DNA of 64,000 bases from an uncultured Photobacterium sp. GTDB lineage: Bacteria > Pseudomonadota > Gammaproteobacteria > Enterobacterales > Vibrionaceae. The notes beneath the pieces were generated by a model. It did not search any database and was not told the origin of the DNA. It saw only the letters and a list, made by a program, of their open reading frames with translations. Shown piece after piece: positions 8,329 through 16,257 of this stretch. A program made the translations under genes and the position numbers. The first letter of the stretch is position 1, and each line of letters begins with the position of its first letter. The stretch covers positions 16,559-80,558 of the forward strand of contig NZ_CANMZV010000021.1 in assembly GCF_947502415.1 (NCBI RefSeq), written 5' to 3'.

Positions 8329-9213
8329 ATGACAGAGAGTGTTGCGGAAACTGTGGTCGAAACTATTACGGAGAATGAGTTAGCCACCGGAGTGATGAAT
8401 GCCGGCAACTGGGTAGCAGATAATCAGGATCTGCTGATCCAATACGGTGTGAATATTATCTCTGCCTTGCTGATCTTGTTTGTCGGTAACCTTATTGTCA
8501 AAGCAATTGCTAACGGTGTTGCGAAAGTTTTGCGCAAGAAGGATATGGATGATGCAGTAGTAGAGTTCCTTCATTCGCTGGTGCGTTACCTACTGTTTGT
8601 TATTGTACTGATTGCGGCTTTGGGGCGTGTCGGAGTGCAGACCGCTTCAGTGGTTGCTGTGATTGGTGCCGCCGGTTTGGCTGTCGGCTTGGCTTTGCAA
8701 GGCTCGCTATCAAATTTTGCTGCCGGAGTGCTGATTGTGGCCTTCCGTCCGTTTAAGTCTGGCGATTATGTAGAAATTGGTGGTGTAGCGGGTTCGGTTG
8801 AATCGATCCAGGTGTTCTCGACGGTATTGAATACACCGGATAACAAAATGGTGGTCGTGCCGAATGCTGCTGTGATTGGTGGCCCGATTACTAACTACTC
8901 GCGCCATGCAACTCGCCGCATCGATTTGGTGATCGGTGTATCTTATGATGCTGATCTGAAACATACCAAGGAAGTTCTTACCCGTGTAATTGATGCGGAT
9001 ACGCGTATTTTGCAAGATCCGGCGCCAACGATCGGGGTATTGGCTCTGGCAGATTCATCGGTCAACTTTGCCGTGCGTCCTTGGGTAAAAACGTCTGATT
9101 ACTGGGGCGTTTATTTTGATTTGATGCAGGCGGTCAAAGAAGAGCTGGATAAAGAAAATATCGGTATTCCTTATCCGCAGATGGATGTGCACCTCAATAA
9201 GCTCAACGGTTAA
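8329..9213 (+). CDS. mscS: Small-conductance mechanosensitive channel MscS
   Basis: Inner-membrane channel that opens under membrane tension to release solutes during osmotic downshock. It is 294 residues (E. coli 286). Three membrane helices are visible at about 38-58, 81-99 and 104-138. The third is the glycine/alanine-rich pore helix, ending in the typical QGSLSNFAAG. A beta-domain follows (FRPFKSGDYVEI), then the alpha/beta C-terminal vestibule. The unusually acidic N-terminal 20 residues are poorly conserved. The ribosome-binding region AAAGAGAG lies just upstream. It occupies the conserved place after fbaA and is transcribed alone, ending at a shared hairpin with the convergent YbaK-type gene. 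Confidence 0.96.
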   Translation: MTESVAETVVETITENELATGVMNAGNWVADNQDLLIQYGVNIISALLILFVGNLIVKAIANGVAKVLRKKDMDDAVVEFLHSLVRYLLFVIVLIAALGRVGVQTASVVAVIGAAGLAVGLALQGSLSNFAAGVLIVAFRPFKSGDYVEIGGVAGSVESIQVFSTVLNTPDNKMVVVPNAAVIGGPITNYSRHATRRIDLVIGVSYDADLKHTKEVLTRVIDADTRILQDPAPTIGVLALADSSVNFAVRPWVKTSDYWGVYFDLMQAVKEELDKENIGIPYPQMDVHLNKLNG

Positions 9214-9235
9214 GTAGATAGACTCAGCACAATAA

Positions 9236-9259
9236 AAATGGAGCCGCATGGCTCCATTT
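9236..9259. terminator. Bidirectional terminator between mscS and the YbaK-type gene
   Basis: AAATGGAGCC (9236-9245) pairs with GGCTCCATTT (9250-9259) around GCAT. A and T bases flank both sides, suiting convergent transcripts. Confidence 0.75.
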
Positions 9260-9280
9260 GTCTATCTGGGATGCAGATGT

Positions 9281-9802
9281 TTATGCCTGCTCGGCTTCTT
9301 TTTCCGGCAGCAAAATGACGGCGTTTGGCATTGCTTCCAGCAGGGTCATCAGGGATGATGAAGCAAAGGCAAAAGTTAAGTTCGGCTTGCCTGGCGTGAA
9401 CATCAGTTCCGGATAGCTAAAGACAACCGGATCCACAAGAATACGAATATCATCAGGCAGGCCGAAAGGACAGACAGCTCCGGGTTCGCAGCCAATGGCT
9501 TCAATCATCTCTTCATTACTGCAAACGGATACTCGTTTGCCAAGTACTTGCTTAACCAGTTTGCTGTCCAAACGGTTATCGCGGTGGGTCAGCAGCAAGC
9601 AGTGTCCACCTCCCTTGATTTTCAGAAACAGGCTCTTGGTAGGCGCGGCAGTCCAGCCTTGCTCTTTGGCTATTCGGGCATCGGTCTCGAAGTCGAGGAT
9701 CGGTTCGTGTTGCCATGACTGATAATCCACGCCGGTTTGACTGAAAAGGTTAATATTTTTCTGATAGATAGCTTCCAGTGAAGCTGCGGATGCGTTAACC
9801 AA
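9281..9802 (-). CDS. YbaK/ProX-type aminoacyl-tRNA deacylase
   Basis: A 173-residue YbaK / prolyl-tRNA-editing domain protein, probably a free-standing trans-editing enzyme that hydrolyses mischarged tRNA. The family core is seen in TKSLFLK, the central CEPGAVCPFGL segment near residue 105, and ILVDP. Substrate specificity cannot be read from the sequence. The start is a TTG at 9802, preceded by a good GGGAGAG site. It overlaps the last eight bases of the decayed argO frame, so it was probably translated together with intact argO in the ancestor. A second, different YbaK-type gene lies at 21135. Confidence 0.85.
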   Translation of the reverse strand: MVNASAASLEAIYQKNINLFSQTGVDYQSWQHEPILDFETDARIAKEQGWTAAPTKSLFLKIKGGGHCLLLTHRDNRLDSKLVKQVLGKRVSVCSNEEMIEAIGCEPGAVCPFGLPDDIRILVDPVVFSYPELMFTPGKPNLTFAFASSSLMTLLEAMPNAVILLPEKEAEQA

Positions 9803-10085
9803 GGTAGCTCTCCCATAAGCCGTATGCCAGATGTGCGGCGATAAAGAACATCATCGCTGCAACGAGGCCGCCGATAGAGCCCAGTATAACCACTGTATCC
9901 AAATACAAATGTGGGTTAAGTACAGTTACGGCAAGTGCACCTAAGATGACGGCGCGCCGACCGCGAGCCATGACTTCCTGTTGTTGTTCTTTTTGACCCG
10001 GGGAAGCAAAGGCACTTTTTAGTGACATGGCGCCATAGACGGTCAGGAAGGCGATACCGCCAAGGGTGACAGTAAAGAGCAAAGT
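9795..10085 (-). pseudogene. argO: Remnant of arginine exporter argO
   Basis: About 95 codons of LysE/ArgO-family sequence survive. GGIAFLTVYG, the diagnostic LNPHLYLDT and ILGSIGG are clear. Compared with the 211-residue E. coli ArgO as recalled, the first 65-70 residues are missing. A second block of roughly 50 residues is lost in frame between ILGSIGG and the C-terminal MMFFIAAHLAYGL. The only start available is an internal TTG at 10082. A five-helix transporter cannot form from this. It abuts a beheaded argP in opposite orientation, which points to a deletion that removed both 5' ends and the promoter region between them. Confidence 0.85.
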
Positions 10086-10835
10086 TTCATTGCTATAAAT
10101 GCAGATAGTCTGGCGACCTGGCTTTTGCCTGCCTTGAGTCCGCTTTTGAAGTCACGACGAATAGAGTTAAACCTGCTGGTTGAGGATGAAATCCGAACTC
10201 TGGATAAATTACGCAGTGGCGAGGTGGTTGGGGCGATCAGTATGGAATCCAATTCTTTGCCAGGCTGTGTGGCTGATTATCTTGGTCGGGTTGATTACCT
10301 CTGTGTTGCCAGTCCTGAGTTTGCCAAGAAATATTTTTCTGACGGAGTGACAAGGGAGAGCCTGCTGGCTGCGCCGGGGGTGGCGTTCGAGCAGCATGAT
10401 GATATGCATGAACGCTTTGTTCACCAGCATTTTAACTTGCCGCTGGGGAGCGTGATGAAGCATACGGTGAGATCGTCCGAGGCCTTTGTCAGGGTGGCTG
10501 TCGAGGGGGTTGCTTATTGCCTGATCCCGAGGGTGCAGATTCAGAATGAACTCGACAGTGGCTTATTGATCAACCTGATCCCGGAAGTTTTTTTGACTAG
10601 CAGGATGTACTGGCATCACTGGGCGTTGGAAAGTGGAGTTCTGAGTGAGTTGTCACAACTGTTGATCAGGCATGCCCGTAAGGTGTCGCCCCAGTACGAT
10701 CTGCCCGTTAATCGGTGCAATGTTAGCTTGTCGGGTAGCGTAAAAAATAAAACGTCGTGCGATATATTTTGCCTGTTAGGGATTTTTTGTCGTTCCCAGT
10801 TGTCGAATGGGCAACAGACTTTTTTACCGGTATAA
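10083..10835 (+). pseudogene. argP: Remnant of LysR-type regulator argP (DNA-binding domain lost)
   Basis: The frame carries the effector-binding domain of ArgP. It begins with AINADSLATWLLPALSP (from about 10089), which aligns near residue 95 of the 297-residue E. coli protein as recalled. VEDEIRTLDKLRSGEVVGA, YFSDGVTRESLL and SSEAFVRVAVEG follow. The N-terminal helix-turn-helix and linker are absent, so it could not bind DNA. The first usable start in frame is a TTG at 10125. The native end is also gone: after HARKVSPQ the frame runs on for about 45 unrelated codons to 10835. In E. coli ArgP activates argO, and here both genes are broken together. Confidence 0.87.
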
Positions 10836-10852
10836 CCAACTAGGATAATCTT

Positions 10853-11551
10853 ATGAAAAAACAGCTGTTAGCCGTGGTATTAGGATTGAGTTCATTAGGT
10901 TTTGCTGGGGCGGCGTCAGCTCAAATGACGGTACCTCACCTTGAAACTGTCGGTAGTGGTGAAGTAACGGCCCAGCCGGATATGGCTGAGTTTTCGGTTG
11001 CAGTCGAAGAGACGCGAGCCTCGGCGAAGGAAGCCAAGCAAGCGGTTGATAAGGCAGTAACGGCATTTGTGGAGCGTTTACTGGCGCAAGGGGTAGAGCG
11101 TTCGGATATTCAGAGTGCAAACATCAGCTTGCAGCCACAGTACCACTATCCAAAGGATAAGAAGCCGGAGCTGACGGGTTATCGAGCCAGCCGTTATGTG
11201 ACTGTGACGGTCAGGGCGTTGGATAAGCTTAATACCTACCTTGATAATGCGCTGGGGGATGGGATCAACCGGATCAACAATATCAACCTGAAAGTCAGTA
11301 ATGAAGCCGAATATATCGAAAAGGCTCGCCAGGTCGCAATCAAAGATGCCATCGCTAAAGCTGAGTCGTTGGCGAAAGGGTTTGGTGAAAAGCTTGATGG
11401 GGTTTGGCGTATTACTTATCAGGTAGCAAGTCCCCGTCCGGTAATGATGCGGATGGCGATGGATGCGGCTCCAGAGGTTTCAGCGACATACCAGGATACC
11501 GAGATCACTATCCGTGATCGGGTTGAGGTGGTATTTAAGTTAGAAGATTAA
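10853..11551 (+). CDS. yggE: Periplasmic SIMPL-domain protein YggE
   Basis: A 232-residue secreted protein with a signal peptide at 1-23 ending in ASA before Q24. The rest is a SIMPL (DUF541) domain with VGSGEVTAQPDMAEFSV near residues 36-52 and SEAEYIEKARQ-like repeats later on. E. coli YggE has been linked to lower oxidative damage, but the molecular function is unknown. An AGGA ribosome-binding site precedes the ATG. It sits in its conserved place beside argP and serA. It ends at a hairpin shared with the convergent serA. Confidence 0.9.
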   Translation: MKKQLLAVVLGLSSLGFAGAASAQMTVPHLETVGSGEVTAQPDMAEFSVAVEETRASAKEAKQAVDKAVTAFVERLLAQGVERSDIQSANISLQPQYHYPKDKKPELTGYRASRYVTVTVRALDKLNTYLDNALGDGINRINNINLKVSNEAEYIEKARQVAIKDAIAKAESLAKGFGEKLDGVWRITYQVASPRPVMMRMAMDAAPEVSATYQDTEITIRDRVEVVFKLED

Positions 11552-11566
11552 AGTTTCCTTAGATAC

Positions 11567-11595
11567 AAAAAGGAGAGCAAATGCTCTCCTTTTTT
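11567..11595. terminator. Bidirectional terminator between yggE and serA
   Basis: GGAGAGC (11572-11578) pairs with GCTCTCC (11583-11589) around AAAT, with an A-run before and a T-run after. It serves both convergent genes. Confidence 0.9.
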
Positions 11596-11675
11596 ATATT
11601 GGCTAGCTTGGCTCTAGAGCCTTACTTTAATGTTTTGCTTTGGTGCTCGAGCTTTGACGGCACTTACTTTGCTGG

Positions 11676-12905
11676 TTAGTGCAAAATTCGCGCTCGGATC
11701 GTACCGTCGATGACTTTCAGTTTTGATAGTGCCTCTTCGGCTCGTTCGGTCTCGACATCAATAACGACGTAACCGATCTTCGGACCCGTCTGTAGGAATT
11801 GAGCGGCGATATTAATCCCTTCAGAAGCAAAAATCGTAGTGATTTGGTTCAGGATCCCCGGGCGGTTTTCATGGATATGGAGCAGGCGAGAACACTCGCG
11901 GTGCTCTGGCAGTGATACTTCCGGGAAACCGACGGCTGACAGGGTTGAGCCGTTGTCCGAATACTTCACTAGCTTGCCAGCGACTTCTACCCCGATGTTT
12001 TCCTGGGCTTCCTGAGTTGAACCGCCTATATGCGGCGTTAACAGGACATTATCAAATTTCGTCAGTGGTGAGGTGAATGGGTCGTTATTGGTCTTTGGCT
12101 CGACTGGGAAGACATCAACAGCAGCTCCCGCTAGGTGTTTGCTTTCCAGTGCGCTGCATAGGGAGTCAATTTCGACCACGGTACCGCGGGCGGCATTGAT
12201 AAAGATGGCTCCCGGTTTCATGCGGGCAAATTCTTCGGCGCCCATCATGTTTTGGGTGTCCGGTGTTTCCGGAACATGCAGGCTGATCACATCACATTTG
12301 TTTAATAGCTCGGTCATTGAACGAACTTGGGTGGCATTACCGAGCGATAGCTTGTTCTCGATATCATAGAAATAGACTTTCATACCGAGGTTTTCGGCTA
12401 GGATCCCCAGCTGGGTACCAATGTGACCATAACCGATGATACCGAGACGCTTACCGCGCGCTTCGAAAGAGTGATTTGCAGATTTTTGCCACTCACCACG
12501 GTGAGCTTTGGCGTTCTTTTCCGGAATACCACGCAGTAATAGCAGGATTTCACCTAATACTAGTTCGGCAACACTACGGGTATTGGAGAACGGGGCGTTG
12601 AAGACTGGAATACCACGCTTGGTTGCTGCATCAAGGTCAACTTGGTTGGTACCGATACAGAAGCAGCCAACGGCAGTGAGTTTCTTCGCGGCATCAAAGA
12701 CCTCTTCAGTTAGCTGGGTACGGGATCGGATACCGATGAAGTGGGCGTCTTTGGCTGCTTCCAGCAGTTCGTCACCTGACAGGGAGCCCTTGTGGTATTC
12801 AATATTGGTGTAACCGGCTTGCTGTAAAACTTCAATTGAAGAAGGGTGAAGGCCTTCTAATAAGAGAATTTTAATCTTTTCTTTATCCAGTGAAACTTTA
12901 GCCAT
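11676..12905 (-). CDS. serA: D-3-phosphoglycerate dehydrogenase
   Basis: First step of serine synthesis, oxidising 3-phosphoglycerate with NAD. It is 409 residues (E. coli 410). The Rossmann motif GYGHIG lies at 158-163. The catalytic arginine, glutamate and histidine sit in NAARGT, FPVEP and TPHIGG. A C-terminal ACT domain from about residue 338 (HENRPGILNQIT) is the serine feedback site. The ATG at 12905 has an AAGGATGAG ribosome-binding site. It is adjacent to rpiA on the same strand, but a terminator-like hairpin after rpiA and a 260-bp gap suggest a separate promoter. Confidence 0.98.
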   Translation of the reverse strand: MAKVSLDKEKIKILLLEGLHPSSIEVLQQAGYTNIEYHKGSLSGDELLEAAKDAHFIGIRSRTQLTEEVFDAAKKLTAVGCFCIGTNQVDLDAATKRGIPVFNAPFSNTRSVAELVLGEILLLLRGIPEKNAKAHRGEWQKSANHSFEARGKRLGIIGYGHIGTQLGILAENLGMKVYFYDIENKLSLGNATQVRSMTELLNKCDVISLHVPETPDTQNMMGAEEFARMKPGAIFINAARGTVVEIDSLCSALESKHLAGAAVDVFPVEPKTNNDPFTSPLTKFDNVLLTPHIGGSTQEAQENIGVEVAGKLVKYSDNGSTLSAVGFPEVSLPEHRECSRLLHIHENRPGILNQITTIFASEGINIAAQFLQTGPKIGYVVIDVETERAEEALSKLKVIDGTIRARILH

Positions 12906-13094
12906 TGGTTCTCATCCTTAAAAACATGAATATGGCGATCTGGCGGATAAACCCGTAGGACTGACAGGAAAGAGTAAGCATGGATATTTTCCTGCATGCC
13001 GCCTGAGATCGCTAACTCAAACGATTGCTACATGCTGAATATTAAAGTAACAAAAAATATCCGCGTTGGGTAAGAATATTACGAAACAGCCAAG

Positions 13095-13121
13095 AAAAAA
13101 CGGCATAAATTATGCCGTTTT
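13095..13121 (-). terminator. rpiA terminator
   Basis: On the minus strand AAAACGGCATA pairs with TATGCCGTTTT (13097-13107 and 13111-13121 on plus) around a three-base loop, followed by a T-run toward serA. Confidence 0.85.
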
Positions 13122-13165
13122 GTAATCAAATAACATAAATAAGTACAGCTTAGGAGCTAACTTAT

Positions 13166-13825
13166 TTATTTTTCAAACTTTTTAACGCCTTCTGGGGAAC
13201 CCATCAGCAGAACGTCGGCCCCGCGGTGGGCAAACAGGCCGACAGTGACTACACCTGGCAGGGCGTTGATTTTGTCTTCCAGTTCTTTTGCGTTGGTAAT
13301 TTCCATGTCGTGGACATCCAGGATCACATTGCCGTTATCGGTAACGATTCCTTCGCGGTACACTGGATCGCCGCCAAGTTTTACTAGTTCACGGCCGATG
13401 AAAGAGCGTGCCATCGGAATAACTTCTACTGGTAGTGGGTACTTACCCAGCACGTCAACCTGCTTGGTATCATCAACGATACATATAAAACGTTTGGCGA
13501 TTGCCGCGACAATTTTTTCACGGGTTAGTGCTGCGCCGCCGCCTTTGATCATGTCGAACTCGCCGTTGATTTCGTCAGCACCGTCAACGTATACATCCAG
13601 GTTGGAGACTTCGTTTGCATCCAGAACCGGGATACCGATTTTTTCCAGGCGTTCAGTCGAGGCAATCGAGCTAGATACAGCACCTTTGATTTCTTCTTTA
13701 CGGGTTTCTAGAGCGTCGATGAAGTGATTGACGGTTGAGCCGGTGCCCACACCTACAATGCTGCCTTTTTTTATGTAGTCCAGTGCAGCCCAGCCGGCAG
13801 CTTTTTTCATTTCATCTTGTGTCAT
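13166..13825 (-). CDS. rpiA: Ribose-5-phosphate isomerase A
   Basis: Interconverts ribose-5-phosphate and ribulose-5-phosphate in the pentose phosphate pathway. It is 219 residues, the same as E. coli RpiA. The phosphate loop GTGST lies at 27-31, DGADEI at 81-86, and the catalytic glutamate E103 lies in GGGAALTREK. The ATG at 13825 follows an AGGAG site. It shares metabolites with tkt in this window. The order serA-rpiA is conserved in enteric bacteria and Vibrionaceae. Confidence 0.97.
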   Translation of the reverse strand: MTQDEMKKAAGWAALDYIKKGSIVGVGTGSTVNHFIDALETRKEEIKGAVSSSIASTERLEKIGIPVLDANEVSNLDVYVDGADEINGEFDMIKGGGAALTREKIVAAIAKRFICIVDDTKQVDVLGKYPLPVEVIPMARSFIGRELVKLGGDPVYREGIVTDNGNVILDVHDMEITNAKELEDKINALPGVVTVGLFAHRGADVLLMGSPEGVKKFEK

Positions 13826-14007
13826 GCCTTTCTCCTAGTGATGACAAACGTTACGCGGAGCGCTGATTATAGCTAACTGGCTCCCTGTACGTCAGGTCAA
13901 TTATTTGATCGAGATCTCTGTTTTCAGTTTGGTCGTGATCAGAAAAGAGAAAATACAAGAAGTAATGTTGTTCGACACTTACAGGCAAGAGAAAGGCGCG
14001 GCAGCAC

Positions 14008-14610
14008 TTACCAGGTAAAGTGATAAGAAGGTGTCAGAATTTCCGGTAAGGGAACATCCCAGGTTTCAAAGGGCAGGTTGTCGACTTGCTGGCAGTCGTG
14101 GGCCAGTCCCAGCGGTTGCGGGCCGAGCCGTTCATTGTGCCAGCGGTTCAGAGTCCGATCGTAGTAGCCGCCTCCCATGCCCAGCCGTTGACCGGTACAG
14201 TCAAAAGCGACCAGCGGGGTGCAAACCAGATCGAGCTCGCTGACCGGTTTTACCTGGCGAATATCCAGAGCCGGTTCCCGGATTTGGTACTTGTTCTGTG
14301 TCATGCGTGTGTCAGGCGTATAGTGCAGGAAAAGCAAGTGGCCTTTGCTGAACGGATGCAGAACCGGTAGGTAAACCGATTTGTCATGCTGCCATAGCCA
14401 GTCGATGAGTGGTTGGGTATCTATTTCTCCATCATTAGAGAGATACAGAGCAATGTGCTGGGCGCCAAGCACACAGGGCAATTGCTGAAAGCGGATCAGG
14501 AGTTCCTGGGCGTCATGCTCTTGTTGTTCCGGGCTGAGTGCGCGGCGGCGCTGACGGATCTGTTGACGAATATGTTGTCGAGAAGCCAAGGGTTGAACAG
14601 CTGATCTCAT
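14008..14610 (-). CDS. fau: 5-formyltetrahydrofolate cyclo-ligase
   Basis: Converts 5-formyltetrahydrofolate to 5,10-methenyltetrahydrofolate using ATP. It is a 200-residue protein (E. coli YgfA is 182) with the family signature GQRLGMGGGYYDR at 140-152 and DLVCTPLVAFD just before. The N-terminal basic helix RQHIRQQIRQRRR is typical. It lies directly downstream of the 6S RNA gene on the same strand, as in E. coli. There the ssrS-ygfA arrangement is co-transcribed and the protein affects stress survival. No terminator was seen between the two here. Confidence 0.94.
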   Translation of the reverse strand: MRSAVQPLASRQHIRQQIRQRRRALSPEQQEHDAQELLIRFQQLPCVLGAQHIALYLSNDGEIDTQPLIDWLWQHDKSVYLPVLHPFSKGHLLFLHYTPDTRMTQNKYQIREPALDIRQVKPVSELDLVCTPLVAFDCTGQRLGMGGGYYDRTLNRWHNERLGPQPLGLAHDCQQVDNLPFETWDVPLPEILTPSYHFTW

Positions 14611-14747
14611 AGGTCATCCAATGACAGAGTTTGTTCGATTATAGAGTATTGATTATAGAGTATTGCAAGAAGCGAGTATCGGATGGAGGTGGTGCTAGGA
14701 TCTTGATAGTTCGATTTTTGTAACAGATAGAACTAATAAAGATAGAA

Positions 14748-14931
14748 GGTATGCCCCAAGGTGCCGTTGCGAATTGTGGCCCTTGAACCAGACGTTCAAG
14801 GTGGATCAGCAACATTAACCGTAGGCTTCTCAGTACGAGCTGAGCATGCTCAATAGCTAATAACAGCCAATCCTGGGTATTTGCTTATCGGCTCGGGGAC
14901 GTTAATTCACTGACGTACACCCCAGGGTCAA
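14748..14931 (-). ncRNA. ssrS: 6S RNA
   Basis: On the minus strand between zapA and fau, the place of ssrS in E. coli. Conserved blocks are visible in order: CCCCGAGCC, GAGCATGCTC, GAGAAGCCT, CACCTTGAAC and GGTTCAAGGG. The ends can pair, with CCTGGGGTG near the 5' end against CACCTTGGGG near the 3' end through G-U and Watson-Crick pairs. The central bulge copies an open promoter and lets 6S RNA sequester sigma-70 RNA polymerase in stationary phase. The length is about 184 nt; the exact ends are inferred from the closing helix. Confidence 0.93.
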
Positions 14932-14938
14932 TTCATTA

Positions 14939-15241
14939 TCAACGCTTTGGTTGATTTTGCAATGCTTTATCCAAACTTTCTGCTAATTCGCTGATTCGAT
15001 TGGATAAATTTGAATCATTGCCTCGTTGTTCTTTGCGTTCTTTATGCAATTCGTTACAAATATTCAGGCCAGTAAACATTAGCAGCTGCTCGGCATTGCT
15101 AATGTTAGTGCGTTCCGACAAGTCTTTCAGACGCTGGTCGAAATCCTGTGCCGCTTCACGCAGTGCCTCTTCCTGACCAACTGGACAGTTTACCTTTAGG
15201 GTACGGCCCAATACTTGAATTTCAACAGCCTGAGTACTCAT
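14939..15241 (-). CDS. zapA: Cell division protein ZapA
   Basis: Small cytosolic protein (100 residues; E. coli 109) that binds FtsZ and promotes Z-ring bundling. The N-terminal globular part reads VEIQVLGRTLKVNCP. The C-terminal half (about 50-95) is a polar, heptad-like helix that forms the tetrameric coiled coil. It starts at ATG 15241. The stop lies only a few bases before the 5' end of 6S RNA, as in other gamma-proteobacteria. Confidence 0.94.
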   Translation of the reverse strand: MSTQAVEIQVLGRTLKVNCPVGQEEALREAAQDFDQRLKDLSERTNISNAEQLLMFTGLNICNELHKERKEQRGNDSNLSNRISELAESLDKALQNQPKR

Positions 15242-15587
15242 AAACTTTTTATCTTGCTCCGTGCCAGATTATTAATTTGGCATTCCGCTTGCGATACGCG
15301 ATTGGTGGCTAAATATAGAAAAAGCCTTTTCAACATGCAAGCTTGCTTATCACGCTTTGCGGTGAATGCTGGCTGACTAATCAGATCTTGACCATATTGA
15401 TACAAACAACGGCCCGTCAAAAGGCAGTGTTTGCCATTGCCGCTGTATTGTCACTGCAGCTGAATTTTTATGTTTGGGATTATCAGGCGATTAGCCTGTT
15501 CTCAACCTAAGTGATAGCATAACATAGTTATACTCAAGAGGTTACTTGAGTATAAATTGGCACCAATGAAATTAAGGTTAAGAGCCC
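15242..15587. other. zapA-ygfB divergent intergenic region
   Basis: A 346-bp gap without a supportable gene. Its only clear structure is the 10-bp inverted repeat at 15529-15554. A 60-codon minus-strand frame (15238-15420) runs directly into zapA without a ribosome-binding site and was not accepted. Confidence 0.7.
15529..15554. repeat. Perfect inverted repeat before ygfB
   Basis: TATACTCAAG (15529-15538) and CTTGAGTATA (15545-15554) form a perfect 10-bp inverted repeat with a six-base spacer. It lies 33 bp before the ygfB ATG and includes TATA-like -10 sequences. It could be a dimeric repressor operator or a 5' mRNA hairpin. Confidence 0.7.
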
Positions 15588-16235
15588 ATGAGCGAAGTGA
15601 AATTACCCGCGTATGACGCTGTGGATGCAGCATTGAAAGAACACGGCCTAGCGGTATCTCCGTCAGAGCTTCACGGCCTGCTGAGTGGTATGGTTTGTGG
15701 CGGTCTGGCCGTTGACGGTGAAAACTGGGTCGGTCCGGTCAGTGACTACGCCAATGAAGGCGAGCCTTTAACCGATGGTGCAAAAGCTATTGTTCGAACT
15801 GTTTTTGATGTCGCCGCTGATGAGTTAGGGCAACTGGCTCAAACCTTGTTCAGTTCGACGGCAGCAGAGCTTGCCGATGCGGAATTCAATGTTTCCTTGT
15901 TGTTGCCGGCAGATAATGCCGATTTGATGCTGCGTGCTGAAGCATTGAGCGAGTGGACAACAAACTTTATTTCAGGCCTGGGTTTGATGGGGGTGGAAAA
16001 AGCCAAACTATCGCCGGATGTGACCGAGGCCGTATCTGTGCTGGAAGAAATATCTCAGCTAGGAATTGATGAAGACGAGGATATGGCAGAGCAGGCACAG
16101 TTATTCAAAAATGTGGTTGCCTATGTACCTGAGTGCGTTCTGACTTGCCTGGTTGAATTGAGCCAGCGCCCTGGTGCGGTCGAGGAGCCGGCTGTTCCGG
16201 GCCTTGGTCAGGATAAGAAGCCAACTCTGCATTAA
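15588..16235 (+). CDS. ygfB: UPF0149 family protein YgfB
   Basis: A 215-residue UPF0149 (YgfB) protein with SPSELHGLLSGMVCGG at 25-40 and the usual acidic helical body; the C-terminus ends in KKPTLH. E. coli YgfB is 192 residues. In Pseudomonas a YgfB homologue modulates beta-lactamase expression, but the general role is unknown. It starts at ATG 15588. In most relatives pepP follows ygfB; here ubiH begins 22 bp after the stop, so pepP is missing from this locus. It is probably the first gene of a ygfB-ubiH-ubiI transcript. Confidence 0.92.
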   Translation: MSEVKLPAYDAVDAALKEHGLAVSPSELHGLLSGMVCGGLAVDGENWVGPVSDYANEGEPLTDGAKAIVRTVFDVAADELGQLAQTLFSSTAAELADAEFNVSLLLPADNADLMLRAEALSEWTTNFISGLGLMGVEKAKLSPDVTEAVSVLEEISQLGIDEDEDMAEQAQLFKNVVAYVPECVLTCLVELSQRPGAVEEPAVPGLGQDKKPTLH

Positions 16236-16257
16236 AAACTAACGGTAGGGAGTGGAT

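Noticed and set aside
15238..15420. 60-codon frame upstream of zapA on the minus strand
   Set aside because: No ribosome-binding site, no family resemblance, and it overlaps the zapA start region.
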